Source: Castor canadensis
Taxonomy: Eukaryota > Chordata > Mammalia > Rodentia > Castoridae
Direction: 5' to 3'
DNA length: 64,000 nucleotides
Assembly: GCF_047511655.1 (NCBI RefSeq)
Contig: NC_133386.1
Coordinates: forward strand, 77,317,501 to 77,381,500
Shown one piece after another: positions 11,771 to 21,961 of this stretch. Within the stretch, counting starts at the first letter, position 1, and the number at the start of each line of letters is the position of its first letter. The notes under the pieces were generated by a model. That model was not told the DNA's origin. It saw only the letters and a list, made by a program, of their open reading frames with translations, and did not search any database. Both the position numbers and the translations under genes were made by a program.

Positions 11771-13288
11771 ATGTCGTTTGGATTCCCCGAGAAGCAGAGA
11801 AGCCCAGGGGAACAGAAAACAAGAGGTCCATGTACTGGTTTGAGGCAGGCACACAGGTGACCTAAACTTGCATAAAGTCAAAGTCTGAGTGGATTAGACT
11901 CAGAGTAAAAACTGAGGCCAAGGAAATCTGAATGTGATGTGCAAGATGGCTCAAAAGAAAAATGAAATATCAAGCATCAGAATTCATACTAATAAAATAG
12001 CATGAGTTAGGAAATGATTCCATAAGTGGTATAGGAGTGCTTCAACTACAGATTATGACTGAACTAACACTTGTCTTCATTAGAGCCTCCTAACACATCA
12101 AAATAGTGCTATTTTTAAAATCCAAAGCATTTAACTTAAAAAAATAATAAAGACAATTTCAGAATTCTACTTTGCCAGAACATTTAAATGCAGTAAACCT
12201 AAGAAATCTGAATTTAATTCAATAAACCAGTGGTGTTACACATACCCATCAGAAAAATGTTTGGAGGCAAACACCCTCAATTTATTTATATTATTATGAC
12301 TCAATACATTTACAGCAATTAGTCAAATTTAATTTATTAATTTTTAGGTAGCAATAACATTGAAAAGATGTTTTAATATTTTCTTCTTGCATCCAATGGA
12401 TCATCCTGCTCACCACCTGAAGTATATGAAAGCCACTTTGAAGACTCAAAAAGAAAAAGGGAACTTTAGATTAGCATTGTTACATAGGTATAGATTGATA
12501 ATTTTGTCAATAATTAGATGAGCTCAATCCGTATGTAGATGTACCCGAAATCACAATTTTGTATGTCTACAAAAATACATATTCATACTTAACTATTTTC
12601 TTAACTAGCTAGTAAATTCATGTATATTACAGTTATATAATAATATAGAATTAATATATAAATTATATTATCATCTAGCTCTGGATTTAGAATTATGACC
12701 TAAAATAGCAGTTTAAGACAGCACTTAGTAGTTCCAAGGAGGTTCCATAGAGACCACCAAAAAAGGGAAGGTAGAGGGTTTCAAACCACCTCTCACCTGC
12801 GTTCCACTCATAGCAGTTCTGTTTTTATCTGTTTTATATATTGTACTTCTTATAAGATTGCCCAAACTGATGTGGAGGAGACCTAATTTGCAAAAAGCCT
12901 ACTAATACAGATGGATGGGAAAATAACTTAACTGGCAACAACAGGACTGAAATCTATCATTATCTTGTACCTGCACGGAGCAAGGATGAAAACACCATGA
13001 TATTCACATACATACACTACCTGCATGTCTTAAGAAAGCATTAATTAAAGATCACAAATAACAATCAGATATACTTTAGAAAGGTAATCTCTCCAAAGAG
13101 TTAATGGAAACTATATAGTCATTCATTGCTTGAATGGTACCTTTAGCTCAAGCACAGTCTACAAAACAAAGTTAGTAAAATGCCTTCTAAGAGTTGTAAA
13201 CATTTAAGTTTCATTTCTCTTTAACATTTCATTATATCAAACTTTGCACAAAAATGGGTAAATCCTTGTGGATAATAATTAAAGACTA
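11771..13288. other. Intergenic A+T-rich DNA
   Basis: No gene or recognisable repeat seen. Confidence 0.45.
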
Positions 13289-13623
13289 CTTTTTTACTTT
13301 CTTGGCAGCACTGGTGGGTTCGAGCCACACTTCCAGCCCTTTTTGCTCTGGTTATTTTGGAGATAGGGTTTTGCTTTTTGCCCAGGCTGACCTGGACCTC
13401 AATCCCAGCATTCCCAGCTGGAATGGCAGGTGTGTACCCACCATACCCAGCTTTTTTCTGTTAAGATGGGGTCTCACAAACTTTTTTGCCCAGTCTACCT
13501 GAAACCGTGACACACACACCCCATCTCAGCCTCCCATGTAACCTGGAATGACAGGTGCGTGACACTGTACCTTGCTTGAGATGGGGTAGCTGGGATTACA
13601 GACATGAGCCACCAGCACCTGGC
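13289..13623 (-). mobile_element. Composite SINE
   Basis: In reverse: a tRNA-like unit (GCACTGGTGGGTTCGAGCCA ... TCCAGCCC at 13,308-13,340), a B1-like unit (GCCCAGGCTGACCTGGACCT at 13,380) and a second B1-like unit ending at GTAGCTGGGATTACAGACAT (about 13,586-13,605). The order mirrors the element at 7.2 kb. Poly(T) at 13,624-13,636 follows its 5' end and may belong to another insertion. Confidence 0.85.
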
Positions 13624-13669
13624 TTTTTTTTTTTTCGCTTTTAATTGAAGAAGCACAGGCCCTCCATTA

Positions 13670-14265
13670 TAGTATTTTGCAATTTATTCTTTACTCTTTT
13701 ATTTTTAAATAGTAATACATTCACAGAAAACTGAGGAAAACGAGTACAAAAGTTATTCAGATCTTGTCAATTTTACATACGCTTACTTGTGGATGTGTAC
13801 ATATATACATGTGTGCAGTTCTATGCAATTTTATTATGTATGTAACTTGTTATAACTGCTACCTCAATCAAGATACGGAACTATCCCATCACCACTCAGA
13901 TTTTCCATGCTATCTCTTCATATCTACACTAACCCAGTAATATTTAACTGTGGTTTTAATTTGCATTTCCCTAACAGTAATGTTGAGCCTCTTTCCATGT
14001 GCCTATTTGTCCATTTCACATCATCTTTGGAGAAATGTCTGTTGAGGTCTTTCCTACATTTTCTAATTATATTGCTTTTTTGTTATAGAATTTTTAAAGT
14101 TATTTATACATTCTAATATTCAAATATTTTATCTTGAACTTTAGCTTGCCTTTTCATTTGCTTTCTGGGTCTTTCATAGAATAACACTTCTTATTTAATT
14201 TTATGAAGCTCAATTTATTGATTTTTTGTAGTTTTGCCTTTAAATTATAAATATAAACTATTTTG
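13670..14265 (-). mobile_element. Old L1 fragment (3' region)
   Basis: TGGTTTTAATTTGCATTTCC, then GAGCCTCTTTCCATGTGCCT and GGAGAAATGTCTGTTGAGGT, match the reverse complement of L1 ORF2-end/3' UTR text common in mammals. The upstream text ATCAAGATACGGAACTATCC also fits an L1M 3' end. It is diverged. Confidence 0.7.
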
Positions 14266-15199
14266 CTAATTATCTTATTTAGGAGTAGAGCTAAATTGTT
14301 ATGATTATATACTTATCCCAAGTGACCATTTGCTGGATTATTGGAGAGTTATTTTTTTAAAAAGTTTTATAACCTAAATCACTGTCCATGTCTTCATGAT
14401 ATAATTGTAAACTGGCAGCACTGAATAGCCTAGGGAAAGGGCATCTGCCCATGTTTCAAAAACATTTAAATCTTTACAAAGCTGAGTGCATAATTTCTCA
14501 ATATTCTATTATAGATAATTATTCTTATTTTTCTTAGGGAAAATTATAACACCAGCTAAAACTTTGAAGACTATATTTCATATACAAAAGAATTAAGACA
14601 AATTTAGCTAATTAAAATACAAACAGTAAGGATATGGAGAAATAGAGAAAAGTAAACAATAGCAAACAAAACCCAGTACAATATAAGACATTAAATTTAA
14701 TTATTTTATGACCAGAATAACATAATTCCTTCAGCATCTTCCTTATTATCTACAGCAGCAAAGAGAATCCCCAACATCTGAAAAAAAGAGGTAAAGCAGC
14801 AGGATTTTGCTGAATTGAACTTTCGTGTAACTGAATCTGATCCAGTTTACCTCCTTAATTAAATCCCAGGATCCCCTGGTCTTACATCCCATTTGACACT
14901 GCAGGTTTTGGCTACTGACCAAGTTCCCACACTGTACTCTTTGCTATGAGAAAACACAATAAAGCTGAAGTACGGTTCTCACTCTCTAGATCCTCACTGG
15001 GGAAATGGACAAACACAAAACGGAAACTGAAGTTTATATTGGTCCAGGAATTGTAAAAATCCATAAAAAAACCTTTAACAGTTATGCAGAACTCTCAAAA
15101 TGGAAATCTTTGATCCTTTCCAAAGTGGTAATCACTGAACTACCCAGTTTATTTTGCCATTTCATTGACATATTAGCTAGATGTATATCATCATGAGAG
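14266..15199. other. Intergenic A+T-rich DNA
   Basis: Nothing recognised. Confidence 0.45.
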
Positions 15200-15420
15200 T
15201 TAGTATTATGCAGTATTTAAAATCAGGGGTTATGAGGTCAACATATCACAGTTGGAATCCTGGATCTACCACTTCTTAGTTATTTGAACTTAAGAAAATT
15301 ACTCTGTAAATCTTAGATTCTTCAAGATGAAGATTATGGTATCTACTCTAAAATATAGTTAGGAAAATTGAACAACACAAAAGTGCATAGAACAGTGTCC
15401 ATCGCAGAGTAAATTCTAAA
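15200..15420 (+). repeat. MIR element
   Basis: The core GTTGGAATCCTGGATCTACC, then ACTTCTTAGTTATTTGAACT and a terminal CATAGAACAGTGTCCATCGC, follow the MIR consensus (… CTGGCTCTGCCACTTACTAG … ) in order. It is an ancient, diverged copy. Confidence 0.65.
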
Positions 15421-15699
15421 AAATATTAGAGATGACTAGTATTCTTAAAAATTTGATAACAAACTATGTAACAAAAATTTAGTGACTGTGCTAGCACAAT
15501 TCAGTATGTACCTTGTATACATTGATACAAAACAATGAACATTCACTTTTTAGACACAGTAACATCCATTCTACAACTCTTATATCAAAGCTGTAATTAT
15601 AACCTCTGTAGGAACAAAGTACTAAATACTGTAGCCAAACTGCAAATAATTCTGTAAGCCTTGGTGAGGGATGAGATGAGAATACAAAGGTAAGTAGTC

Positions 15700-16700
15700 C
15701 CAAACATCATACAATGCCTTATAGATGTTTGGATTTTAGCTTAAATTCAATGAGAAATAATTGAAGGATTAAAAGCAATGGAGTAACCTGATTTACATTT
15801 TCAAATGATAACCTTTTTATTATCTAGCTAATGGCATAGAAGAAGACAAAAGTAGAAGTAGGGAAGCTTATAGGAAGTTATTGAAGTAGTTCAGGCAAGA
15901 GAAAATAATGTCTTGGATTAGAATATTATCAATTAAGATGTAAAGAGGTGAACTGAATGGAGACATACTTTGCACATAGAATTGACAAGTCTGAGTGGTG
16001 GATAAAGAGAAGAGAGAAGTCCCAGATTTCTGCTGAGTGACTGGATGAGTGGAAGTACTACATAGAGTGATAGGAAGTATTGGAAGAGAAAGAAATCAGT
16101 GGATGAGGGCAGAAAAGCAAGGTTTCCATTGAGTTAAAGTTGCTTGTGGTATATCAAGTGGATATATGATTGGGTAATTTGGATATAGGACACTACAAAA
16201 GAAAGTTTTAGAATTGGAGGTATATATTTGATAGTTATAAGTAAAATATGATATTTAAAGCCATGAGGATCAGATTGCCTAGGAAAAGAATGTAAAAGAT
16301 AAGGAGATGTAAAGGAATCCAGAAATGACCCCTAAGAAATTCTAACATTTAAAGGTCAGGAAGAATAAATAGAAGAACAGTGAAAGACCCTGAGGAGACA
16401 ATCACAAAAGAAAAAGAAAAACCAAGAAAGAGAAAGTGAACAACTGCATCACATAGTGCTGGGAGATCAAGTAAAATAATTATCTTAGATGTCTTTTTTT
16501 CCCTTTAATCAAGCAATGTAGATAACATTGGTGATACTACCAAAAATGGTTTTAATTGCCTGGTTGAATGAGTGTAAGGTGGATTAGAAAATCTGATAAA
16601 AAGGGAAGTGAAGTGGAAATAACTCCCCAGGAAATACTGGTAGGCAAGGAGGAGAGAGATAAATTCAATCAGAGGGAAATATGCAATGAGGAGAGTGTTT
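15700..16700 (+). repeat. Ancient mammalian repeat, copy 1 (family not named)
   Basis: Recognisable milestones in order are TAAAGCCATGAGGATCAGAT (about 16,256), TCTAACATTTAAAGGTCAGG (about 16,341), GAGACAATCACAAAAGAAAA, AAGTGAACAACTGCATCACA (about 16,434) and GGGAGATCAAGTAAAATAAT. I recall this series from a widespread old mammalian repeat, and the copy at 50.9-51.7 kb continues the same series. I cannot name the family with certainty. Confidence 0.5.
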
Positions 16701-17969
16701 TGAAAGTGCTGTGATAGTGGAGAGTCTCAGGGTTTGTTTGAATGCTGCAAGGAAGACTCCAACATACATCAGGGTTGGAGATATAGGACAAAAAAGAAAT
16801 GACTACTGGAACAAGAATAATGAGAAGAAGAATGAGTAAAGGCTCCAGATCATATACGGTGTACTAGCTCTTTAATAGAAGATGGTACACTTCCTCCATT
16901 GGAACATGAAATAAGACAGATTAGGATGGACACAGACGCAGACACAGAGCATAGATTTAGTGAGAAAAGGATGAAAATTCCAATCTTGTGGGGTCTATTT
17001 CTTTTAATGGCCATCTGCTCATAATGGATGTGTGATGTCAAGGGAAGGGGGCATTAACTAAAGAAAGAAATGGGGTAGAGTGAACCATCTTTTCCAGTTT
17101 GTATGGACCAAAAAAGTTCCTATAACTCGTGACTTGTAGTTAAAAAAAAAAAAACTAGGAAGGTCTTGGTAACAGAGTAGTGGTTGCTCATTTTAGAATC
17201 TAAGCAAAATACTTTTTGTATAGAGTAGGAGCAGAACTTACTAGTAAAGAGTTCAGATTGCTAGTGTTAAATGACCAGCTGATGTTGGTGACCATGAATT
17301 CATAGCATAACCATATATGGACTAATACTGAAATCAGACCATAAATTTTGTCTCAGGTGGAAAGGTTCCAAAATGTTCTTAGTTCATGGTACATTAAGTG
17401 TCAGAATAATTTTTCACTGTAACCCCTAAACAATTGTCTGGTCTGCCTGTCTGTTCCAATAGACCAAAGATTCTATTAGGGCAGAGACCATGACTGACTT
17501 GTTCATTCAGCACATATTGGAAGTAAAAAATTCAATTTAATTAAATTGACTTGTACATTTAAAGTTAAATAATGCATTTGAAGCATCCATCAAATGCTCA
17601 AAAATGGTAGTTAAAAGGTCCCTAATATTGTTTATATTATATATTATATATATATTATATATTTCTCTGCCTTGTACGTATTTGCATTGAATAAACACTT
17701 GTTGAATGAAAAGCTCGGCTAGAGGAGAGGTCCTGAATTATGTCTGCCAGAAGCAAAACCCTAAACTCCCTGTCAATTTTACTTTCACTCTCCTAAATGC
17801 TGTACTCTTAATGTAGCAAGGAAGGAAGGGAGAGAGGGGCGGGAAGAAGGGAAGAAGGGAAGACAACCCAAATAAGCAATTGTCTGCTGTACCGGCCGCT
17901 ATAAATGAGGTAAAGTATCAGGAAACCACATACAAGAATCTCGGTGCTTGTGTAGTTTCAGCTTCTCGT
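16701..17969. other. Intergenic DNA just upstream of the promoter
   Basis: It contains an AT dinucleotide-like tract at 17,630-17,663 and a GGAA/GAAGGGAA purine-rich run at 17,820-17,865. No gene recognised. Confidence 0.5.
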
Positions 17970-17983
17970 CCACTAGGTGGTGG
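17970..17983 (+). promoter_or_regulatory. CTCF-like site upstream of the CpG island
   Basis: CCACTAGGTGGTGG matches the CTCF core CCASYAGRKGGCRS except for T instead of C at the twelfth base. It lies about 150 bp upstream of the CpG-dense part of the island. The call rests on sequence match alone. Confidence 0.45.
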
Positions 17984-18181
17984 AACGGAGTCCCTATTCT
18001 AACAGAATTTTTTCTCACAAGTTTGGTTTTCTCTCACGACTCCCACACAGAGCTTGGCAAGTGAAGGAAATTCAATTAAATGTCTTTACGAGTTTAGCTG
18101 GGAAAACAGAGCGTTCAAAGGCTGCCGGAGCAACCTCTGAAGAGGAGATGCTCGAGGAAACCCGCACTCTGCCAGCTAAAA

Positions 18182-18195
18182 ACTACATCTCCCAG
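18182..18195 (+). promoter_or_regulatory. ZNF143-type promoter motif ACTACATCTCCCAG
   Basis: It fits the conserved promoter motif ACTAYRNNNCCCR that is associated with ZNF143/THAP11 binding. Its place inside the CpG island, about 250-300 bp upstream of the likely first exon, is typical for it. Confidence 0.6.
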
Positions 18196-18402
18196 GAGGC
18201 CCCGGGCGAACGGGCGCCCCGTACACCTACGTCGCGGATCTCCCGGAACCGCGGCTGCCACCGAGTCCAGGAGCGCAGGGAGCGAGAGCGCGTACGGGCG
18301 CTACAGCGACGGCGCTCACAGGCCGCGGTGTCCCGCTGAGCCCGGGTTCCAACCTTGCTTGCAAGGTCCCTGAGAAACTAGCCTGTGCGCTGGACTACGA
18401 AC

Positions 18403-18408
18403 CACGTG
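18403..18408. promoter_or_regulatory. CACGTG E-box
   Basis: A perfect palindromic E-box (USF/MYC/TFE family core), in the context ACCACGTGATC, 28 bp upstream of the X-box-like element. A six-base motif alone is weak evidence; the promoter location raises its weight. Confidence 0.4.
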
Positions 18409-18435
18409 ATCCCCGGCGCCCAGCAGCTCGCGTCT

Positions 18436-18449
18436 GTTACCCTGACAAC
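18436..18449. promoter_or_regulatory. RFX X-box-like element
   Basis: GTTACCCTGACAAC is an imperfect inverted repeat. It fits the X-box pattern RYYNYYATRRNRAC with a single mismatch (C for A at position 7). RFX factors drive ciliary genes through such boxes close to the start site, and CEP162 is a ciliary gene. The element sits 47 bp upstream of the likely exon-1 donor. Confidence 0.6.
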
Positions 18450-18496
18450 ACCGGGCCGCACGGACCTTCCGGGAAAGCGCGGGATTTAGAGTCCAG
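18450..18496 (+). other. CEP162: CEP162 exon 1 (non-coding, likely)
   Basis: A 5' untranslated exon is needed because the first coding exon (exon 2) has an acceptor. The best donor in the island is CCAG|GTAGGTGAG at 18497; the overlapping TAG|GTGAGG at 18501 is an alternative. The 5' boundary is set only by the X-box-like/ETS cluster and is uncertain. Confidence 0.45.
18465..18472 (-). promoter_or_regulatory. ETS/GABPA-type core
   Basis: CCTTCCGG reads CCGGAAGG on the minus strand, the ETS-family core common near start sites of CpG-island genes. It lies 15 bp after the X-box-like element, so it may overlap the transcription start region. Confidence 0.45.
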
Positions 18497-19362
18497 GTAG
18501 GTGAGGCTGAACGCGGCTTGTCCGCCTGGGCCCTCGTGGCCAGCTGTCGCGGTCCTCGGGGATTTCGGCATCCTGCAGCCCTTTTCCCCTCCCCGACTCC
18601 GCCCCCAAGTACGTCTTTGTCTTCCCGCCAATTCCCGGAGCCCAGAGGCCGCGAGGCTGAGGACCTTTTGGTAGGGTCCGCACCCCAAAACTGATGAAAG
18701 CGCTAATAAAGGGAGCGGGTGTTATTCTGCAGGTTGGGGCAGTTATTCCCCGTGCCTCAACCCCTTCCCGGTGCCTCAGCCCCTTCCCCTCCCACCTGCA
18801 AAAGAAAGCTGGCCTTTGTGCTGCTTGGAGGAGTTACAGTCCAGAATCTCGGGCAGATCCGAAGTTGGGCTTATTCAGGGAAAGGGGAGAGCTTTGCGTT
18901 GCACGTCACTGGATCCCACATAAGGGGTTCGGTGCATCGTTTTTGTTGGCCTTACATTGTTTCACCAAAAAAAATTCATGGTGATTTGTATGCTCCATTA
19001 ACTATGCTTTATTAAGAATTCTGAGGCTTCTAATAAATTCGCCTTGTATGTGGAAGCATCCCCACATCTGGAAAGTGTACTTTGCAAACTTTAATGTGGA
19101 TTGGAAAAATATCTAAAGTAAACTGGTTTTTAATAATTGGATGTTAGCAGATGAAAATGTAATTCGGGTGTCCAAAGTTCTTTTCCAAATCAGTTTGCTT
19201 AATGAATGAGGGCTATCTTGACCAGCTTACTGCTCATAATTGTGCGTATATACGAAGTCGTAAAGAATTCTGAAGTTTGAGTTGGATTGTATGCATGATG
19301 TGAAGAATTTCCTCAAAAAGATGTTTGTGGCTTTTGTTATTTAGTGTTGTAAATGCTTTCAG

Positions 19363-19395
19363 AATGTTTGCTTCGGGAAATGAAATTTATTGAGT
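19363..19395 (+). other. CEP162: CEP162 exon 2, 5' UTR part
   Basis: The acceptor is probably AATGCTTTCAG|AATG (exon from 19363); TTGTTATTTAG at 19344 is an alternative that would add 18 bases. The stretch holds two upstream ATGs, at 19364 (nine codons, stop TGA at 19391) and at 19380 (15 codons, overlapping the CEP162 start out of frame). An in-frame TGA at 19381-19383 shows that the coding region cannot extend upstream. Confidence 0.6.
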
Positions 19396-19452
19396 ATGGC
19401 TCACTATTCCAAAGAAGAGCTGGATGAGGAATTTGAACAGTTTATGAAAGAG
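19396..19452 (+). CDS. CEP162: CEP162 exon 2 (first coding exon, residues 1-19)
   Basis: It encodes MAHYSKEELDEEFEQFMKE, nearly identical to the human N-terminus as I recall it. The start has A at -3 and G at +4, a strong Kozak context, and an in-frame stop lies 12 bases upstream of it. The donor is AAAGAG|GTAAGT and the exon ends in phase 0. The very acidic, amphipathic start is typical of the family. Confidence 0.95.
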
Positions 19453-19469
19453 GTAAGTTCATGTTTTTA

Positions 19470-20220
19470 AAAACTGTATTAAAAATTTGTCTCATAAGAC
19501 TCATTCTTCAGTTCTTTCACCTCTAAAATATTATCAGTCCCTCAACAATGCTGTCAACTCCACCTCCAGAATATACCCAGCACCCCTTAAATTCTCTCCT
19601 ATTTTCCTATTTCACATGCTGGCACCTGCTAGTTCAATACCATTATCATCTCACCTGGCCTACTGCAGCTGTTCCCAACTAGTGTCCTAGCATTTCTTGT
19701 ACCACACTGAAGCCAGATGGGCTGTTACTCTTTTCATCCTCAGCATAAAATGCTACTGGTTTTTCCATTATATATAGAATAAAATCCAAACAGTGGCTTA
19801 GAAATCCTTTATGATTTTGCTTATGATTGCCTTACTGACATATCACTCTTTCACTCATCCATTCTGTTTATCCTCCCCTCCCCTTTTTATTCCCTAGATA
19901 TGTCAAGCTCATTTCACCTTTGAGGCTTTGCACTACCTCTTCCCACCAACAACAATGCTGTTTTCCTATTCTTCACTGCTTCACAGAGGCTTTTTCTATT
20001 AACCCAGTTAGAAGTAACTAAGTCACTTCTTAGTATATCATGTATTTAATTCTTTTTATAGTACTTAGCCCCATTTGTTACTTTTCTTGTGTGACTCTAT
20101 TGTCTACTTCCTATTCTAAGACATATGATCTATGACAAAGATGGCTGTGAGTTCATTACTATATATATAGGACCTAATAGATACTTACTAAATGTCTACT
20201 GAATGATATATTAAAAAGTA
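19470..20220 (-). mobile_element. L2 fragment in intron 2
   Basis: Text such as GAATAAAATCCAAACAGTGG, TTTCACCTTTGAGGCTTTGC and CTACTGCAGCTGTTCCCAAC follows the familiar L2 3' region (… aaagtccaaactcc … cagggcctttgcac …). It is diverged; strand and borders are approximate. Confidence 0.6.
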
Positions 20221-20864
20221 TACCATATCCTATGTCTTTTCATAAATGAAGGAGGCTTGTAGAGCATTTACGAGAGTCACCTTTTAGCCTATTACACTAA
20301 CATTCTTGTTTATAAAGGGAATTTGATGTGGAAAGTATCTGAGTTTCATTATCTAACAGAAACAGTAATGCCTACTATATAGAATTGTTTTAAGCATTTA
20401 AAACAGGATCTATCAATTGCCAGAATGTAGTGGACACTCAAAATGAGTCTCTCTTCCCATTTGAAAGACTGGTTTTTATATTTCAAATATGCACGCATTT
20501 TAAAGATTAAACTTATATGAAGCATTTTCATTTTAAAATAGTATAGTAGTATCATACAGGCCTTTTAGAAAATGTTTTTCTTCTATTCCATTTACCACCT
20601 TTCCAAGAAACGTTCTCTCTCTCCAACATCCTAACCCTTTCCTGTCTCCTTCTCACATCCATCCTCAAATCATAAAAGCTTTTGTCTTACGTTACAAAAA
20701 TTTGGGTAAAGCCATGTTTTGGTTTTTATTTTTATTTTGTTTTAATAATGCAAACTGTGGTTTTAAGAATCTTGCTACCTACCTTGGTCTTTTTAATAAA
20801 TTTTGTTCAGTTTGCTCAGTTATATAGTTTATATATTTTTGTGGGTGAGCAGTTTGACTTGTTT
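20221..20864. other. Intron 2 sequence, nothing recognised
   Basis: A+T-rich intron with no repeat that I can name. Confidence 0.45.
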
Positions 20865-21031
20865 TGTGTGGTACTAGAGTTTGAACTTAGGGCTTTACAT
20901 GGAAGGCAAGCAATCTACCACTTGAGTCACTCCTCTAGCCCTTTTTGCTATGGTTATTTTGGAGATATGAACTTAACTTTTTGCCCAGGCTGACCTGGAC
21001 TGAAATCCTCCTAGTCTAAGTCTCCTGGAAG
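20865..21031 (-). mobile_element. Composite SINE, truncated
   Basis: GTGTGGTACTAGAGTTTGAA, CACTTGAGTCACTCCTCTAG and GCCCAGGCTGACCTGGACTG show the tRNA-like unit joined to a B1-like unit, reverse orientation, missing the 5' B1-like unit. Confidence 0.8.
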
Positions 21032-21262
21032 AAACTGGAGAAAAGAAGTACCCTTCTGCATGTTCTATTGGGAGCAGAGGATGGAATTGACTCTTCTGAG
21101 AGGAAAAACATTTACAGATATGAATTGGTATATTAATTGTTGAGAATATTGTTTATGTGATAACTGAAATGTGAGAGAATTAAAGGAAACATTTTAGTGA
21201 TAAATCTAGAATTCTCTAACTTAAAATATATTTTAAAATTTAATAATTTGTATCTAATTTAG

Positions 21263-21374
21263 CTTTCAGATGATTCTTTTGGAACTTCAAACAATACACC
21301 ACGACCACCTAAAAAAGAAATGAAGAATGATACAGTGCCTTGGTGGATAACTGAAGATGATTTTGAAGATGGTG
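21263..21374 (+). CDS. CEP162: CEP162 exon 3 (residues 20-56)
   Basis: The acceptor is CTAATTTAG|CTTTCAG and the donor GATGGTG|GTAAAT, leaving one base (phase 1) that joins exon 4. It encodes LSDDSF at the start and the conserved block TVPWWITEDDFED near the end. Tryptophan-rich WWITEDDF is a recognisable CEP162 signature. It is followed by the largest intron in the window (8,851 bp), which is packed with repeats. Confidence 0.95.
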
Positions 21375-21961
21375 GTAAATATGCTATTTTTTGTTTCCAT
21401 TTATTTGACCACAAGAGGTCAGTCAAGATGTTTAATTCTGGATTTTGTTCCAATAATATAAACATAAAAACAGAATAATACTAATAATGTGCATTTTTGA
21501 AGTTTGAATTGATTTTCATATTACCTTACTTTATTACATATTTATTATGTAATTGAGAGGTTTTTTTATTGTGCTGGGTGGGAGTACATTGTGGCATTTA
21601 CAAAAGTTCTTTTTTTTTATTGCTTATTCATTTATTCATATGTGCATACATTGTTTAGGTCATCTCTCTGCTGCCCTCCCCCCCTCCCCTTCCCCACCTC
21701 GCTTTCAGGCAGAACCTGTTCTGCCCTCTTCTCCAGTTTTGTTGAAGAGAATACATAAGAGATAATAAGAAAGACATAGTGTTTTTGCTAGCTTGAGATA
21801 AAGATAGCTATGCAGAGAGATTCCTAGCATTGCTTCCATGCACATGTATATCACAACCCAAATTGGTTCATCTCTACCACACCTCTTCACTACTACCAGG
21901 TCACCTTCCCATAGTAGCCTCTGTCATTTTAAGATAACTTTATTCACTCCTCTGCAGTGAG

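Larger units (their letters stand above)
18120..18660. promoter_or_regulatory. CpG-island promoter of CEP162
   Basis: This is the only strongly G+C- and CpG-rich stretch in an otherwise A+T-rich window, and it ends just before a likely first-exon donor. It contains an ACTACATCTCCCAG box, a CACGTG E-box, an X-box-like motif and an ETS core, with no clear TATA box. This fits a housekeeping-type, ciliary-gene promoter with dispersed start sites. I see no evidence of a divergent gene on the minus strand, although CpG-island promoters are often bidirectional. Confidence 0.85.

Noticed and set aside
17977-18339. 120-codon open frame in the CpG island, plus strand
   Set aside because: G+C-rich islands give long open frames by chance; the Arg-rich translation shows no family motif and spans promoter elements.
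18437-18688. Minus-strand open frames over the likely exon 1 and intron 1
   Set aside because: Two overlapping frames in G+C-rich DNA with low-complexity Gly/Arg translations; no splice or family support for a divergent gene.
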